In this document: piece after piece, positions 6,708 to 14,020 of the stretch
Layout of the letters: each line of letters opens with the position of its first letter
Numbering within the stretch: the first letter of the stretch is position 1
From: Pseudomonadota bacterium
Lineage (GTDB): Bacteria; Pseudomonadota; Gammaproteobacteria; Burkholderiales; Burkholderiaceae_D
Length of the DNA stretch: 15,122 bases
Reading direction: 5' to 3'
Assembly: GCA_023422955.1 (NCBI GenBank)
Contig: JAFAGG010000127.1
Location: 1 to 15,122, forward strand
Notes under the pieces: generated by a model
What the model saw: only the letters and a program-made list of their open reading frames with translations
Database searches by the model: none
What the model was told of the DNA's origin: nothing
Program-made: the position numbers and the translations under genes

Positions 6708-7505
6708 TTATTGTGCTTGCGGCGCTGCGATTGCGTAACCGGACATGTGCAAGTTCCTGAGGTCTTCGATGGATGCGGTGCTCATGCCGAACCAGCGCCA
6801 GCTTGCGTCCACCCACCTGAGCCGGCCGATGGCAACGTCCTGATTGCTCTGGTAGTTATCCCAGGGAGATGCCAGGTCGCGCCAGTAATCGGCTCCCAGG
6901 CCCAGCAGGAGGCCGTTGCGGCCGGCCGCAGTGGGAGTGCGGGGAACGGTAGTGCGGGCTTGCAGCAGCACGACGATGCCGCACAGGTCGGTGCGCGGCA
7001 ATTCCACGCGTCCCTGCTTCGGCCAGAAATGATAGGCCAGGCCTTTCCTGAAACGCACTGAGGTTGTACTGGATGCATAACTGGTAGAGACAGGAGGCGT
7101 GTTCAGATTGCCTTCATAATCAGGACGGAACTGGGCCCCTTCTATTTCTCCCTGCTGCAGCAGCATCCAGTCTCGTTGCGGTCCATGACAGACCAGCACC
7201 CGCACATCCCGGATCGAAACCGAAAGCAAGGGCACGGTGCCGCCCGTGGCGGAAAACACTTGCCCCCAGCCGGTGAAAGCCGTGAAGCCGCCGGGATCGT
7301 TGCCGGCACCGAGCCGCGGTTTTTGCGCCCAGTCGTAATCGCCGGGCACGCCTTCGGGCTGCCCCTCATGGGGAAGCGTCCAGTCCTGGCTTATGTCGAC
7401 CAGCGTGGCCCAACTCAAGGGAAGGAACAAGCGCTCTGTCGCAGAAGCGCTTCCCGTCAGGGTAGCCAGCACCACGCCAGCGATGGCAATGCATCGTTTA
7501 TTCAT
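6708..7505 (-). CDS. Secreted EPS-associated protein, paralogue of the protein at 39-911
   Basis: A 265-aa protein with a clear Sec signal peptide: MNKR, a hydrophobic core (about 5-18), and cleavage expected after ASA at residue 22. The mature part is about 243 aa with two cysteines, so it is periplasmic or extracellular. It aligns over its whole length with the C-terminal domain of the plus-strand protein at 39-911. Shared blocks are DWAQKPRLGAG, a GWG...AT.G segment, EIEGAQF..DYE.N, YHFWP, LLLGLGADYWRD and SNQDVAIGRLRWV..SW..F. I do not recognise the family or a catalytic motif. The ATG at 7505 has GGGAGA upstream and overlaps the polymerase gene end by 8 nt (ATGAATAA), so production is probably coupled to Wzy. 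A role as polysaccharide-binding protein, lyase or hydrolase is inference from position only. A longer frame to 7568 is rejected because it would bury the signal peptide. Confidence 0.85.
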   Translation of the reverse strand: MNKRCIAIAGVVLATLTGSASATERLFLPLSWATLVDISQDWTLPHEGQPEGVPGDYDWAQKPRLGAGNDPGGFTAFTGWGQVFSATGGTVPLLSVSIRDVRVLVCHGPQRDWMLLQQGEIEGAQFRPDYEGNLNTPPVSTSYASSTTSVRFRKGLAYHFWPKQGRVELPRTDLCGIVVLLQARTTVPRTPTAAGRNGLLLGLGADYWRDLASPWDNYQSNQDVAIGRLRWVDASWRWFGMSTASIEDLRNLHMSGYAIAAPQAQ

Positions 7506-8742
7506 CCTTCGTTTCTCCCGCCCGCGTTGCGAGGCTGCCGGCACAGAAAAAGAACAGGGCCATGGCAAGATAGTTGTTCACCAGGTTTTCACTGAGGAAG
7601 TAAAAAGCGATGATGAACAAGGGCACCGATTCCCAGCGCCGTCCGCTCAGATAGACGATGCTGCCTATCATGGCAACAAAGCCTGCGAGACCGACAATGC
7701 CGCACTCGAACAGCATGCGCAGATAATCGTTGTGCGGCACCATGCCGATGGATGAGAGCGCCACGGAAGAACCTATCCCCAGGCCGAACAGCCATTCATA
7801 GCCGGAAGCGCTCGCGTATAAATCCCACAGATTCAGCCAATGCTTCAGGCGAAAAAGAAAGGACAGGTCGGTGGTGCCGAGAATCTCGACAAGCTGACCG
7901 AAGGTCACCGCTCGCAGATTGATGGCGCCCTCATGCAGCAGCACCAGGCTTTGCACCACCGGCGTAATGCGCGAAAGCCCCGGTGCTTCAGGCATGAGCA
8001 GATAAGCAGAAACAATCGCGATACCCGCCAGGGCGAGGACCTTGACCGCCCCCCGCCCTCCGACGGTGACGGTCAGGGCGCAGATGGCAGCGACCAAAAC
8101 ACCCAGCGTGCCGAATGCGGCGCAAAGCAGAAGAATGAACAGCACGTTTTTTACCGGACGGCCGGAAAGCACGTTGTAAAGAGCGAGCAGGCAAACGGCA
8201 TACAGTGCGGCATTGTTGCGGTTCGTGAAAATGCCGAATGCCACGCCATCCTCTGAACTGTCGTACGAAGATTGCGGCACGAATCCGCCGGTGCCTGTGA
8301 CAGTCTGCCATGCCAGCACCAGCAGCGGCAGCAAGGCAAGCGACCAGAACATCAGCCGAGTTTCAGGCTTGTCCCATGTCCAGAGGGAACGGTTCGCTTC
8401 GTAGGCGCCGCCGATCAGGAAGAAGGCGGGTGCCATGACGAGCTTGAGCACGCCGGCGGCACTGAAATAATCGGGTGAAACGACCACGGAGAACGCGATG
8501 GCCGTGTAATACAAAAACAGCGCGGCGCTGAAGCCGGTCAGTCGCCGGCTTTCCCTGGGAAGAAAAATGGTCACGGAAATCAGCACCAGGAAAAGCAGGA
8601 CGGCAAAACCATTTGCCAGTGCCTTCAGTGCACCGGACTCAATCACGGCGACTCCGCACAATAAGGCAACGTATCCGACGATCCCCAGCAGGAAAAGATG
8701 CGTCGGATTGTAATGATATTGCCTGGTGTAGATGACATCCAT
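7498..8742 (-). CDS. Wzy / O-antigen ligase family membrane polymerase
   Basis: A 414-aa very hydrophobic protein with about 10-12 predicted membrane segments. A long loop (about 255-340) in the second half ends in FGLGIGSS and then VPHNDYLRMLFECGIVGLAGF. The PHNxxL block, next to an Arg-containing loop (FRLKHWLNLW), is typical of the O-antigen ligase/Wzy (PF04932-type) family. In EPS pathways these proteins polymerise flipped repeat units at the outer face of the inner membrane. A ligase function is possible, but with Wzx and chain-length genes alongside a polymerase is more likely. The ATG at 8742 lacks a good Shine-Dalgarno sequence and follows the EpsG-like gene by 49 nt. Its 3' end overlaps the start of the secreted-protein gene by 8 nt. 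Polymerase sequences diverge greatly, so the family call rests on topology and the PHN loop. Confidence 0.87.
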   Translation of the reverse strand: MDVIYTRQYHYNPTHLFLLGIVGYVALLCGVAVIESGALKALANGFAVLLFLVLISVTIFLPRESRRLTGFSAALFLYYTAIAFSVVVSPDYFSAAGVLKLVMAPAFFLIGGAYEANRSLWTWDKPETRLMFWSLALLPLLVLAWQTVTGTGGFVPQSSYDSSEDGVAFGIFTNRNNAALYAVCLLALYNVLSGRPVKNVLFILLLCAAFGTLGVLVAAICALTVTVGGRGAVKVLALAGIAIVSAYLLMPEAPGLSRITPVVQSLVLLHEGAINLRAVTFGQLVEILGTTDLSFLFRLKHWLNLWDLYASASGYEWLFGLGIGSSVALSSIGMVPHNDYLRMLFECGIVGLAGFVAMIGSIVYLSGRRWESVPLFIIAFYFLSENLVNNYLAMALFFFCAGSLATRAGETKDE

Positions 8743-8791
8743 GGTAGGCGGGCTTTATCTGAAGATATCTGCGCGGCGCTTGATCTTCACG

Positions 8792-9670
8792 CTAGAAGTC
8801 GAGAAGGATGGACCCGACCACCTGGATATCCGTTCCGATCAAGAGCTGATTGGCGCCGCGGGCATGACTCAGTAAGGTTTTATGCTTCCTGACCACAAAC
8901 ATGACGCCGCCGGCGGCACCGGCAATCGACACGGCATCGGCAACGCTCATGAATGCCGGGGCATCGCAGAGAATGATGTCGAAGCGCAGGGCCAGGGTAT
9001 CGATCAGTTGCTCAAATGCCGGATGGGAGACCAGCTCGGTCGGATTGAGTACCGGCATCCCCGCAGGCAGAACAGACAGATCTTTAAAGGGCGTAGTCCT
9101 GACCAGCCCCTCCACGCCCATCCTCTCGGTAAGAATGTCGGACAGTCCGGCATCGCTAGCCAGGCCGAAGATGCCATCCTGGGATGGCCGCCTCAGGTTG
9201 GCATCGATGATCAGGGTTCGTTTCCCCAACTGGGCAAAGGAAATACCCAGGTTGGCGATCATGGTGCTGGCGCCATCTCCCTGGTTGATGCCGGCGATGG
9301 CAAGATATTTCTGTCCACCCTTGAACCATCGCAGATTCAACTGCGCCCGAATCGATCGCAGCGCTTCTGCTTCGGCACTGTCGGGATTGGTTGCGGCGAC
9401 AAGCGCCGGAGGATAGGAGAAGGTTTGCATCGCCACCGGCGGGTAGCTGAACTGGCGGGATAGCGCATAACCCACATCCTCATAAGAGATCAGCCCCAGG
9501 CCTATGGCCGCTTCGCCGAAACGAAGCTGCTGTTCTTTCTGGTGGCGCAGGATCAGCTCGATTTCCTCGGCGCTCAGCTTTCCGGCTCGCTCCAGTATCT
9601 TTCCCATCAGGAGTTCACCATGAATTTTCGGTACCGCGAACTCAGGATCAGTACGGTTCAAATTTTTCAT
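8792..9670 (-). CDS. epsG: EpsG-like BY-kinase relative with tandem MshEN-type N-terminus; degenerate P-loop
   Basis: A 292-aa protein resembling EpsG-type chain-length tyrosine kinases. Residues 21-44 and 50-73 are two 24-residue repeats of the MshEN type (R/L-x-G...G-L...L..Q), separated by exactly five residues; MshEN domains bind cyclic di-GMP. Residues about 100-292 are a MinD/Wzc-like ATPase domain: EALRSIRAQLNLRWF (102-116), Walker A GDGAST (131-136), Walker A' IIDANLRRP (154-162), GLSDIL (175-180), LSVLPAG (198-204) and Walker B ILCDAP (233-238). Three positions deviate: Ala134 replaces the Walker A Lys (Arg in some relatives), Asn158 replaces the second Asp of the A' motif, and Ala237 replaces the Thr or Ser after the Walker B Asp. 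No C-terminal tyrosine cluster is present. It follows the EpsF-like gene by 9 nt and should partner it in chain-length control. Enzymatic activity is doubtful. Confidence 0.88.
   Translation of the reverse strand: MKNLNRTDPEFAVPKIHGELLMGKILERAGKLSAEEIELILRHQKEQQLRFGEAAIGLGLISYEDVGYALSRQFSYPPVAMQTFSYPPALVAATNPDSAEAEALRSIRAQLNLRWFKGGQKYLAIAGINQGDGASTMIANLGISFAQLGKRTLIIDANLRRPSQDGIFGLASDAGLSDILTERMGVEGLVRTTPFKDLSVLPAGMPVLNPTELVSHPAFEQLIDTLALRFDIILCDAPAFMSVADAVSIAGAAGGVMFVVRKHKTLLSHARGANQLLIGTDIQVVGSILLDF
9452..9610 (-). other. Tandem MshEN-like cyclic-di-GMP-binding motif (domain within the EpsG-like CDS)
   Basis: Codons 21-73 hold motif 1 (starting LMGKILERAGKLSAEEI, ending ILRHQ), spacer KEQQL, and motif 2 (starting RFGEAAIGLGLISYEDV, ending ALSRQ). 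Motif 2 matches the MshEN pattern R-[LF]-G-x2-[AVLI]-[LVI]-x2-G-[LI]2-x4-[LV]-x3-L-x2-Q nearly completely. Motif 1 keeps the Gly, Leu and Gln positions but has Leu instead of the first Arg. The five-residue spacer equals that of known MshEN domains. Ligand binding is inferred, not shown. Confidence 0.65.
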
Positions 9671-9679
9671 TTAGCGCTT

Positions 9680-11086
9680 TCAGTTTGAGAGGAGCTTCGG
9701 AAGCCCCGGCAAAAGCGGCCGTTCAGGCTGAATTTTCGGAACGCTCCATTCCATGACGCCAATCACGGGTGAATGCAACAGGTCGACAAGATCGTCTGCA
9801 TGCCGGACTTTGCGATTGCGCATTTCCGCGACGAAGGCGGCAGCGGCACCGGCCATGCCTCCCACTACCAGGGCAACCAGTAGATTCAGCAAGACCTTGG
9901 GACTTGATGGCGCTGTCGGCACCACGGCATCGCTGAGAATGGAGACATCGGTCTGGCTGGCGCGGCCTTCGAGATTGATCTGACTGGATCGGGCCAGGGT
10001 ACTGTCGTAAGTGCGCTGCGCACTTTCAACTTCGCGTGCCAGGATCGCCAGCTGATCGCGTTCGGTATTCAGTTGCAGCACCCTCTCCTTCTGGGCCTGG
10101 AAGCTTTGGCGCAGCGCCTGCTCCCGCTGCCTCAGGATGGTTGCGCTGCCGGCGATGCTGTTTGCCATGACGCGGGTATTTCTGTTCAGCTCCAGCCTTA
10201 GCCGGTCGACCTCGGCTTTCGCACCGATATAAGTCGGATGGAAAGGGGTGAACTGGCTGTCGAGCTGCGCCAGCTTGGCCTCGGCCGTCGCAAGCGAGGC
10301 CTTGAGATTCTGGATCAACTGGTTGGAAACCACGTCCGGGGAATCGCCGGCATTTGTTCCTCTAGCCTGTTGCTGCCTATAGTTCGCATCCATCAACTGG
10401 TTCTGCACCGCGACCAGCTGCGCCGACAGTTCGTTAAGCCGCAGCGTTTCATGATCGACATTCACATCGACGCTGACGATGCCTTTTTCCTTTTGGTATC
10501 GCGACAAGCGTCCTTGCGCTTCTTCCAGCTTGGCCCGCAATTCCTTCAGATGCTGGTCGAAGTACTGGCTGGCCTCGTCCAGAGGATTCGCCTTGATCTG
10601 TATGGTGGCCTGACGGTACTGATGGGCAAAAGCATTGGCGGCGGCAGCGGCGAATTGCGGCTCGTCCCATTTGAAGCCGATCTGTATGATGCCCCCTTCC
10701 TTCAGCGGGGCCGCAGTGACATTTTTCAGCAAGCGCTCTGCAATCCAGTCGCGGATATCCGTCTGCGCCGCCGGCTGCTTCAGAAAGCCTTCCCGGAACG
10801 GATCGGCCTCAGCAAGCTGCAGCGCATCCACCACCTTCAGGGCGACATTCCTGCTCGTGATGATGCCAATCTGGGTGGCCAGATAATTCTGCATCTGGAA
10901 CTGCGGCATCACGAGCCCGGTCACCGGATCGGTAGCGCGATAGCCGGTGATGACCTCGCTGCTTGCCCTGTAGGTCTTGGGCATGAACCAGCTCAATGCG
11001 GCAGCCGCGGAAACGAAAAGAAGGATGAAGCTCAGGATGAGCCTTCTCCTGGCCAGCAGGATCAGAAAAAGCTGGGACAATTTCAT
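9680..11086 (-). CDS. epsF: Chain-length determinant protein, EpsF/Wzz type
   Basis: A 468-aa polysaccharide co-polymerase. TM1 lies at about 13-34 and TM2 at about 402-424, preceded by the Pro-rich Wzz motif SSPKVLLNLLVALVVGG. The large periplasmic region between them has the EpsF-like blocks TDPVTG, NYLATQIGIITSRNVALKVV, FAAAAANAFAHQY and RLSRYQKEKGIVSVD, plus long coiled coils (about 185-250 and 310-370). It spans the inner membrane and sets EPS chain length with Wzy and its cytoplasmic kinase partner; here the partner is the next gene, 9 nt downstream. The ATG at 11086 is chosen because GGGAGA lies 8 nt upstream; the frame continues to a TTG at 11107, but that would place the Shine-Dalgarno sequence inside the gene. 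The usual wza/epsE exporter gene, often adjacent in epsE-F-G clusters, is not here. Confidence 0.93.
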   Translation of the reverse strand: MKLSQLFLILLARRRLILSFILLFVSAAAALSWFMPKTYRASSEVITGYRATDPVTGLVMPQFQMQNYLATQIGIITSRNVALKVVDALQLAEADPFREGFLKQPAAQTDIRDWIAERLLKNVTAAPLKEGGIIQIGFKWDEPQFAAAAANAFAHQYRQATIQIKANPLDEASQYFDQHLKELRAKLEEAQGRLSRYQKEKGIVSVDVNVDHETLRLNELSAQLVAVQNQLMDANYRQQQARGTNAGDSPDVVSNQLIQNLKASLATAEAKLAQLDSQFTPFHPTYIGAKAEVDRLRLELNRNTRVMANSIAGSATILRQREQALRQSFQAQKERVLQLNTERDQLAILAREVESAQRTYDSTLARSSQINLEGRASQTDVSILSDAVVPTAPSSPKVLLNLLVALVVGGMAGAAAAFVAEMRNRKVRHADDLVDLLHSPVIGVMEWSVPKIQPERPLLPGLPKLLSN

Positions 11087-11161
11087 GCAGATATCTCCCG
11101 AAAACAAAATACTGTCGTGCGAAATTCCGGGCCTTTCCCGTGCCCGATAGCGGCTGCGGAA

Positions 11162-12136
11162 TCAGGCATGGCGCCTTCCCGAGATATCCGACAAGGACCG
11201 GTATGCCATGCGCCAGAAATCCAGCATTTTCAAGGTCGCGCCTGCAAGACTGGGCGGCAGCTTGGCAAGCACCGTCCACAATCTCAAACGCATGCCACGG
11301 CCCTGCAGTCGTGGATCCAGCAGCAGCTTCCTCGCTGCTTCATATCGCCCGTTCCTGACATTCACGCTGATCGCAGCGATCAAGCCCTGGCGGATGTAGG
11401 CTTCGACGTCAGCACGCAATTCATCGGGCAAATGACGGTTGTCCAGCACAAACTGCAACCGTGTCAGGTAAGGAAGTTCAGTGTCGATCCTGATGCTGGT
11501 ACAGCTTCGGTTGCTGGCGTCGCGAAAGTAAACAGCGGTGGGCAGCGCATCGACAGCCAGCGGGTAGCTGAGTGCGACTCTTGCCCACATATCCTGGTCT
11601 GCACCCAGCTTGTCGCCGACGGGAAAGACGCCAAGCTGATGAAACACCTTGCTCGGAATGCAGACCGAACTTGCCGTCGCGATCAGGTCTCCTTCTGACA
11701 CCGAATAAAAATACCGGGGCACATATCCGCGCTCGGGCACACCGGACCATCGTGGCTCCTGCGACTTTCCCGAGGGTTCAACAAAGCGGTATCCAGTGCA
11801 ATAAATGCCGGCCTCGGGGAAATCCTTGATGAGCGCGGCGAGCGTAGTCAGGTGCTCCTCTTTCCAGGCGTCGTCTGCATCGAGAAAGGCGATATAGGGC
11901 GAGCTCGCTTCTTTGATGCCGCGATTCCTTGCAGCCGCTTCACCGCCGTTTGCCTGCTGCACGACTTTTATGCGGTGATCGGCGATCTTGGCCGCCAGGC
12001 CTGCACCGTTGTCCGTGGAGCCGTCATCGACGACTATCAGTTCGAAGTCCGCATGGGTTTGATTAAGGATGGAACTGATGGCACGGAGTATGTACCGTTC
12101 CTTGTTATACAAAGGAATGACGATGCTGAATTTCAT
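11162..12136 (-). CDS. Glycosyltransferase family 2 protein
   Basis: A 324-aa GT-A transferase. It starts with the typical FSIVIPLYNKERYI (3-16), the nucleotide-binding VVDDGSTD (35-42), NGGEAAARNRGI (63-74), the DxD-type metal site FLDADDAW (84-91) and a catalytic-region GADQDMWAR (178-186). The last 100 residues are basic and amphipathic, suiting membrane association. It would use an NDP-sugar to extend the lipid-linked repeat unit at the cytoplasmic face. Its ATG overlaps the wzx stop as ATGA (12133-12136), so the two are translationally coupled; GGGGG lies just upstream. A 75-nt gap with no obvious hairpin separates it from the epsF start. Donor sugar and linkage cannot be told from sequence. 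Confidence 0.93.
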   Translation of the reverse strand: MKFSIVIPLYNKERYILRAISSILNQTHADFELIVVDDGSTDNGAGLAAKIADHRIKVVQQANGGEAAARNRGIKEASSPYIAFLDADDAWKEEHLTTLAALIKDFPEAGIYCTGYRFVEPSGKSQEPRWSGVPERGYVPRYFYSVSEGDLIATASSVCIPSKVFHQLGVFPVGDKLGADQDMWARVALSYPLAVDALPTAVYFRDASNRSCTSIRIDTELPYLTRLQFVLDNRHLPDELRADVEAYIRQGLIAAISVNVRNGRYEAARKLLLDPRLQGRGMRLRLWTVLAKLPPSLAGATLKMLDFWRMAYRSLSDISGRRHA

Positions 12137-13506
12137 TTTTCCCCCGACTGGTGGATTCTAAGTTTCTCGAACTCTTTCTTCGTGGTCAGCGGCAACCCCC
12201 AGATGACGGTAAGAAGGAAGGAGGCGACCAGGCCGATGACAATACCGTTGGCACCGTAGGCGGGCGCCAGCTGGAATTGAAACACGACGCATATCACCGC
12301 CTGGATGGGAACAAACAACCATAGCGGCCACAACACGTTCATGCTTTGCAGCATGACCGTATAGGCATCGTCGATCACGCGTAACAAATGGTAGGCTCCC
12401 ATCAAGAGAACCAATTGAGTCGGAATGTGCACCGCTTGCCCTGGCGCCAGCATTTCAGTGATGTAAGGCATGGCATAAACCAGGGCGATGGTCGCACCGG
12501 TGACGAACAGCATGCCCCTTCTTATGCATTTGGCCAGGCTGCGCTTTACGCCATCCCAGTCGCCCCTGGAAACCGCTTCCGCAAAGGTGGGCCACAGCGC
12601 CCATAAGATCGATGTAAAGAAAAACGAAATGAATCCGAATACTTTGGTGCACAGTATGTAGATCAGTATCTGGTGCGCTTCAAGCACCTGGGAAATTACA
12701 AGATAGTCGATCTGCAGGACGACGGTTCCCAGAATGGCGGTGAACCAGAACTTGAAGGCCCTGGAAAGCGTTTTTTTTATAAGCGGCGGATGGATGGCCT
12801 TGATGCCTTCCGCGTGGCGCACGATTTGCATCAGAAGGCTGCCGAATGCCAGTATCGCCGACGGTGCGTTGAAGACCAGCAGCGACGCATAAATACTGCT
12901 GCCATTTTCGCTTCTGCTGAGAAGAATGATTCCAAGCAGTCCAAGCAGGGAAGCGACTGCGGGAAGGATATGCGCCAGGTATCCGCGATGCTCGGCATAC
13001 CAGATCTTGTACGAGATATTACCGATCCCCGCAGCGATAAAAAGCGCACCGGTCAGGAAGAAGTTCCTGGCCTTTTCCTGATCGCTTATATCGGGAAAGG
13101 CTTTCAGAAATTTCTGCGCCAGATAAGGACTGGACGCATAGAGCGCAATGATCGATACGAACAGCAGCACAATGGCAATCAATCCCGCGACGGCAACATG
13201 ACTGCCATAGGATGATTCACGCGCCCGGCATTCGGAAATCTTGTTTTGCGTGCTGATGCCGAGACCGATGTCGGCGAGCATATACCAGTGAAGCAAGCCC
13301 ACAAGCAGGGCAAACATCGCATACTGCTCTACGCCGAGCGTCCCCATCAGCACACGTATGCTGACCAGCTGGACCAGGGCCATGATGATCCTGCTGACCC
13401 ATGCGCTGCCAGCCACGAAGAGGTGATTGTGCCTGGAAAAAAAGCGTGACAAGAACAGCCAAGATATGACTGGCTGGTACTTCGCCCCTCCCGTCTCTGG
13501 ATTCAT
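12133..13506 (-). CDS. wzx: Wzx-type polysaccharide flippase
   Basis: A 457-aa membrane protein with about 12-14 hydrophobic segments and the MATE/MOP-like start of Wzx proteins: GSAWVSRIIMALVQLVSI (about 33-50), then GVEQYAMFALLVGLL and DIGLGISTQNKISE, the common Wzx block after TM2. WYAEHRG and an ILWALWPTFAEAVSRGDW segment midway are also typical of the family. Wzx translocates undecaprenyl-diphosphate-linked repeat units from the cytoplasmic to the periplasmic face of the inner membrane, to be polymerised by the Wzy-type product of this operon. The ATG at 13506 has AGGA 6 nt upstream and sits 7 nt after the stop of the antiterminator gene. Its end overlaps the GT2 gene by 4 nt. Confidence 0.92.
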   Translation of the reverse strand: MNPETGGAKYQPVISWLFLSRFFSRHNHLFVAGSAWVSRIIMALVQLVSIRVLMGTLGVEQYAMFALLVGLLHWYMLADIGLGISTQNKISECRARESSYGSHVAVAGLIAIVLLFVSIIALYASSPYLAQKFLKAFPDISDQEKARNFFLTGALFIAAGIGNISYKIWYAEHRGYLAHILPAVASLLGLLGIILLSRSENGSSIYASLLVFNAPSAILAFGSLLMQIVRHAEGIKAIHPPLIKKTLSRAFKFWFTAILGTVVLQIDYLVISQVLEAHQILIYILCTKVFGFISFFFTSILWALWPTFAEAVSRGDWDGVKRSLAKCIRRGMLFVTGATIALVYAMPYITEMLAPGQAVHIPTQLVLLMGAYHLLRVIDDAYTVMLQSMNVLWPLWLFVPIQAVICVVFQFQLAPAYGANGIVIGLVASFLLTVIWGLPLTTKKEFEKLRIHQSGEK

Positions 13507-13513
13507 TGAATTC

Positions 13514-14020
13514 CTAATTCAGTCTCTGCAGCTGTTCGATTTTTATAGAAAGATTTTGATGACGGCCCAGGAAATCGATTAGGACGATTGCTCGCTCATC
13601 ACCCTTGGGTATCTGATAGATGCACTCCAGACCGGCCAGAGGCCCTTCTTTCACTCTCACCTGATCGCCGGGAGAAAAAGGCATGCGAACGATAGGCACG
13701 GTGTTCTGCAGGGCTTCGATCATTTCATCCGGAACGGTTGCCAGGCGTCCGCCGAAGGAGAGCAGCTTGCTGACGCCTCGGGTGCTGGAGAGAGAAGTTA
13801 TCCGGCAAGCCGAAGGGTCCACTCTGATAAAGATGTATCTGGAAAACAGAGGCTCGCTGCATGCAGTGATTTTTCCGCGTATGGGTTTGACAGTCTGCAG
13901 GGTGGGGAGATAACAGGTGTAAGACTGATTCTGCAGATGCTGCAGCGCGCGGAATTCCTGCTTGGGCCTGGTATGAATGACCAGCCAGGCTGGGCTGCTC
14001 TGTGGTGTTGCGCCTTGCAT
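13514..14020 (-). CDS. RfaH/NusG-family operon-specific transcription antiterminator
   Basis: A 168-aa protein with an NGN domain and a KOW domain. AWLVIHTRPKQEFRALQHL (11-29), YTCYLP and EPLFSRYIFIRV (56-67) form the NGN domain that binds RNA polymerase; FSPGDQVRVKEGPLAGLE (115-132) starts the KOW domain. Sequence and length fit RfaH and other specialised NusG paralogues found at the head of polysaccharide operons. Such proteins load on a paused polymerase, often at an ops element, and suppress termination in long operons. The ATG at 14020 is chosen, with GGGGG about 10 nt upstream; the frame continues nine codons to a TTG at 14047. An ops-like element lies about 200 nt upstream (14221-14232), so this gene and the twelve-gene operon are probably its own target. 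This would be autoregulation, not shown here. Confidence 0.92.
   Translation of the reverse strand: MQGATPQSSPAWLVIHTRPKQEFRALQHLQNQSYTCYLPTLQTVKPIRGKITACSEPLFSRYIFIRVDPSACRITSLSSTRGVSKLLSFGGRLATVPDEMIEALQNTVPIVRMPFSPGDQVRVKEGPLAGLECIYQIPKGDERAIVLIDFLGRHQNLSIKIEQLQRLN

Noticed and set aside
7506..7568. Longer start for the secreted protein
   Set aside because: It would place a clear signal peptide 21 residues inside the protein; the ATG at 7505 gives a standard Sec signal.
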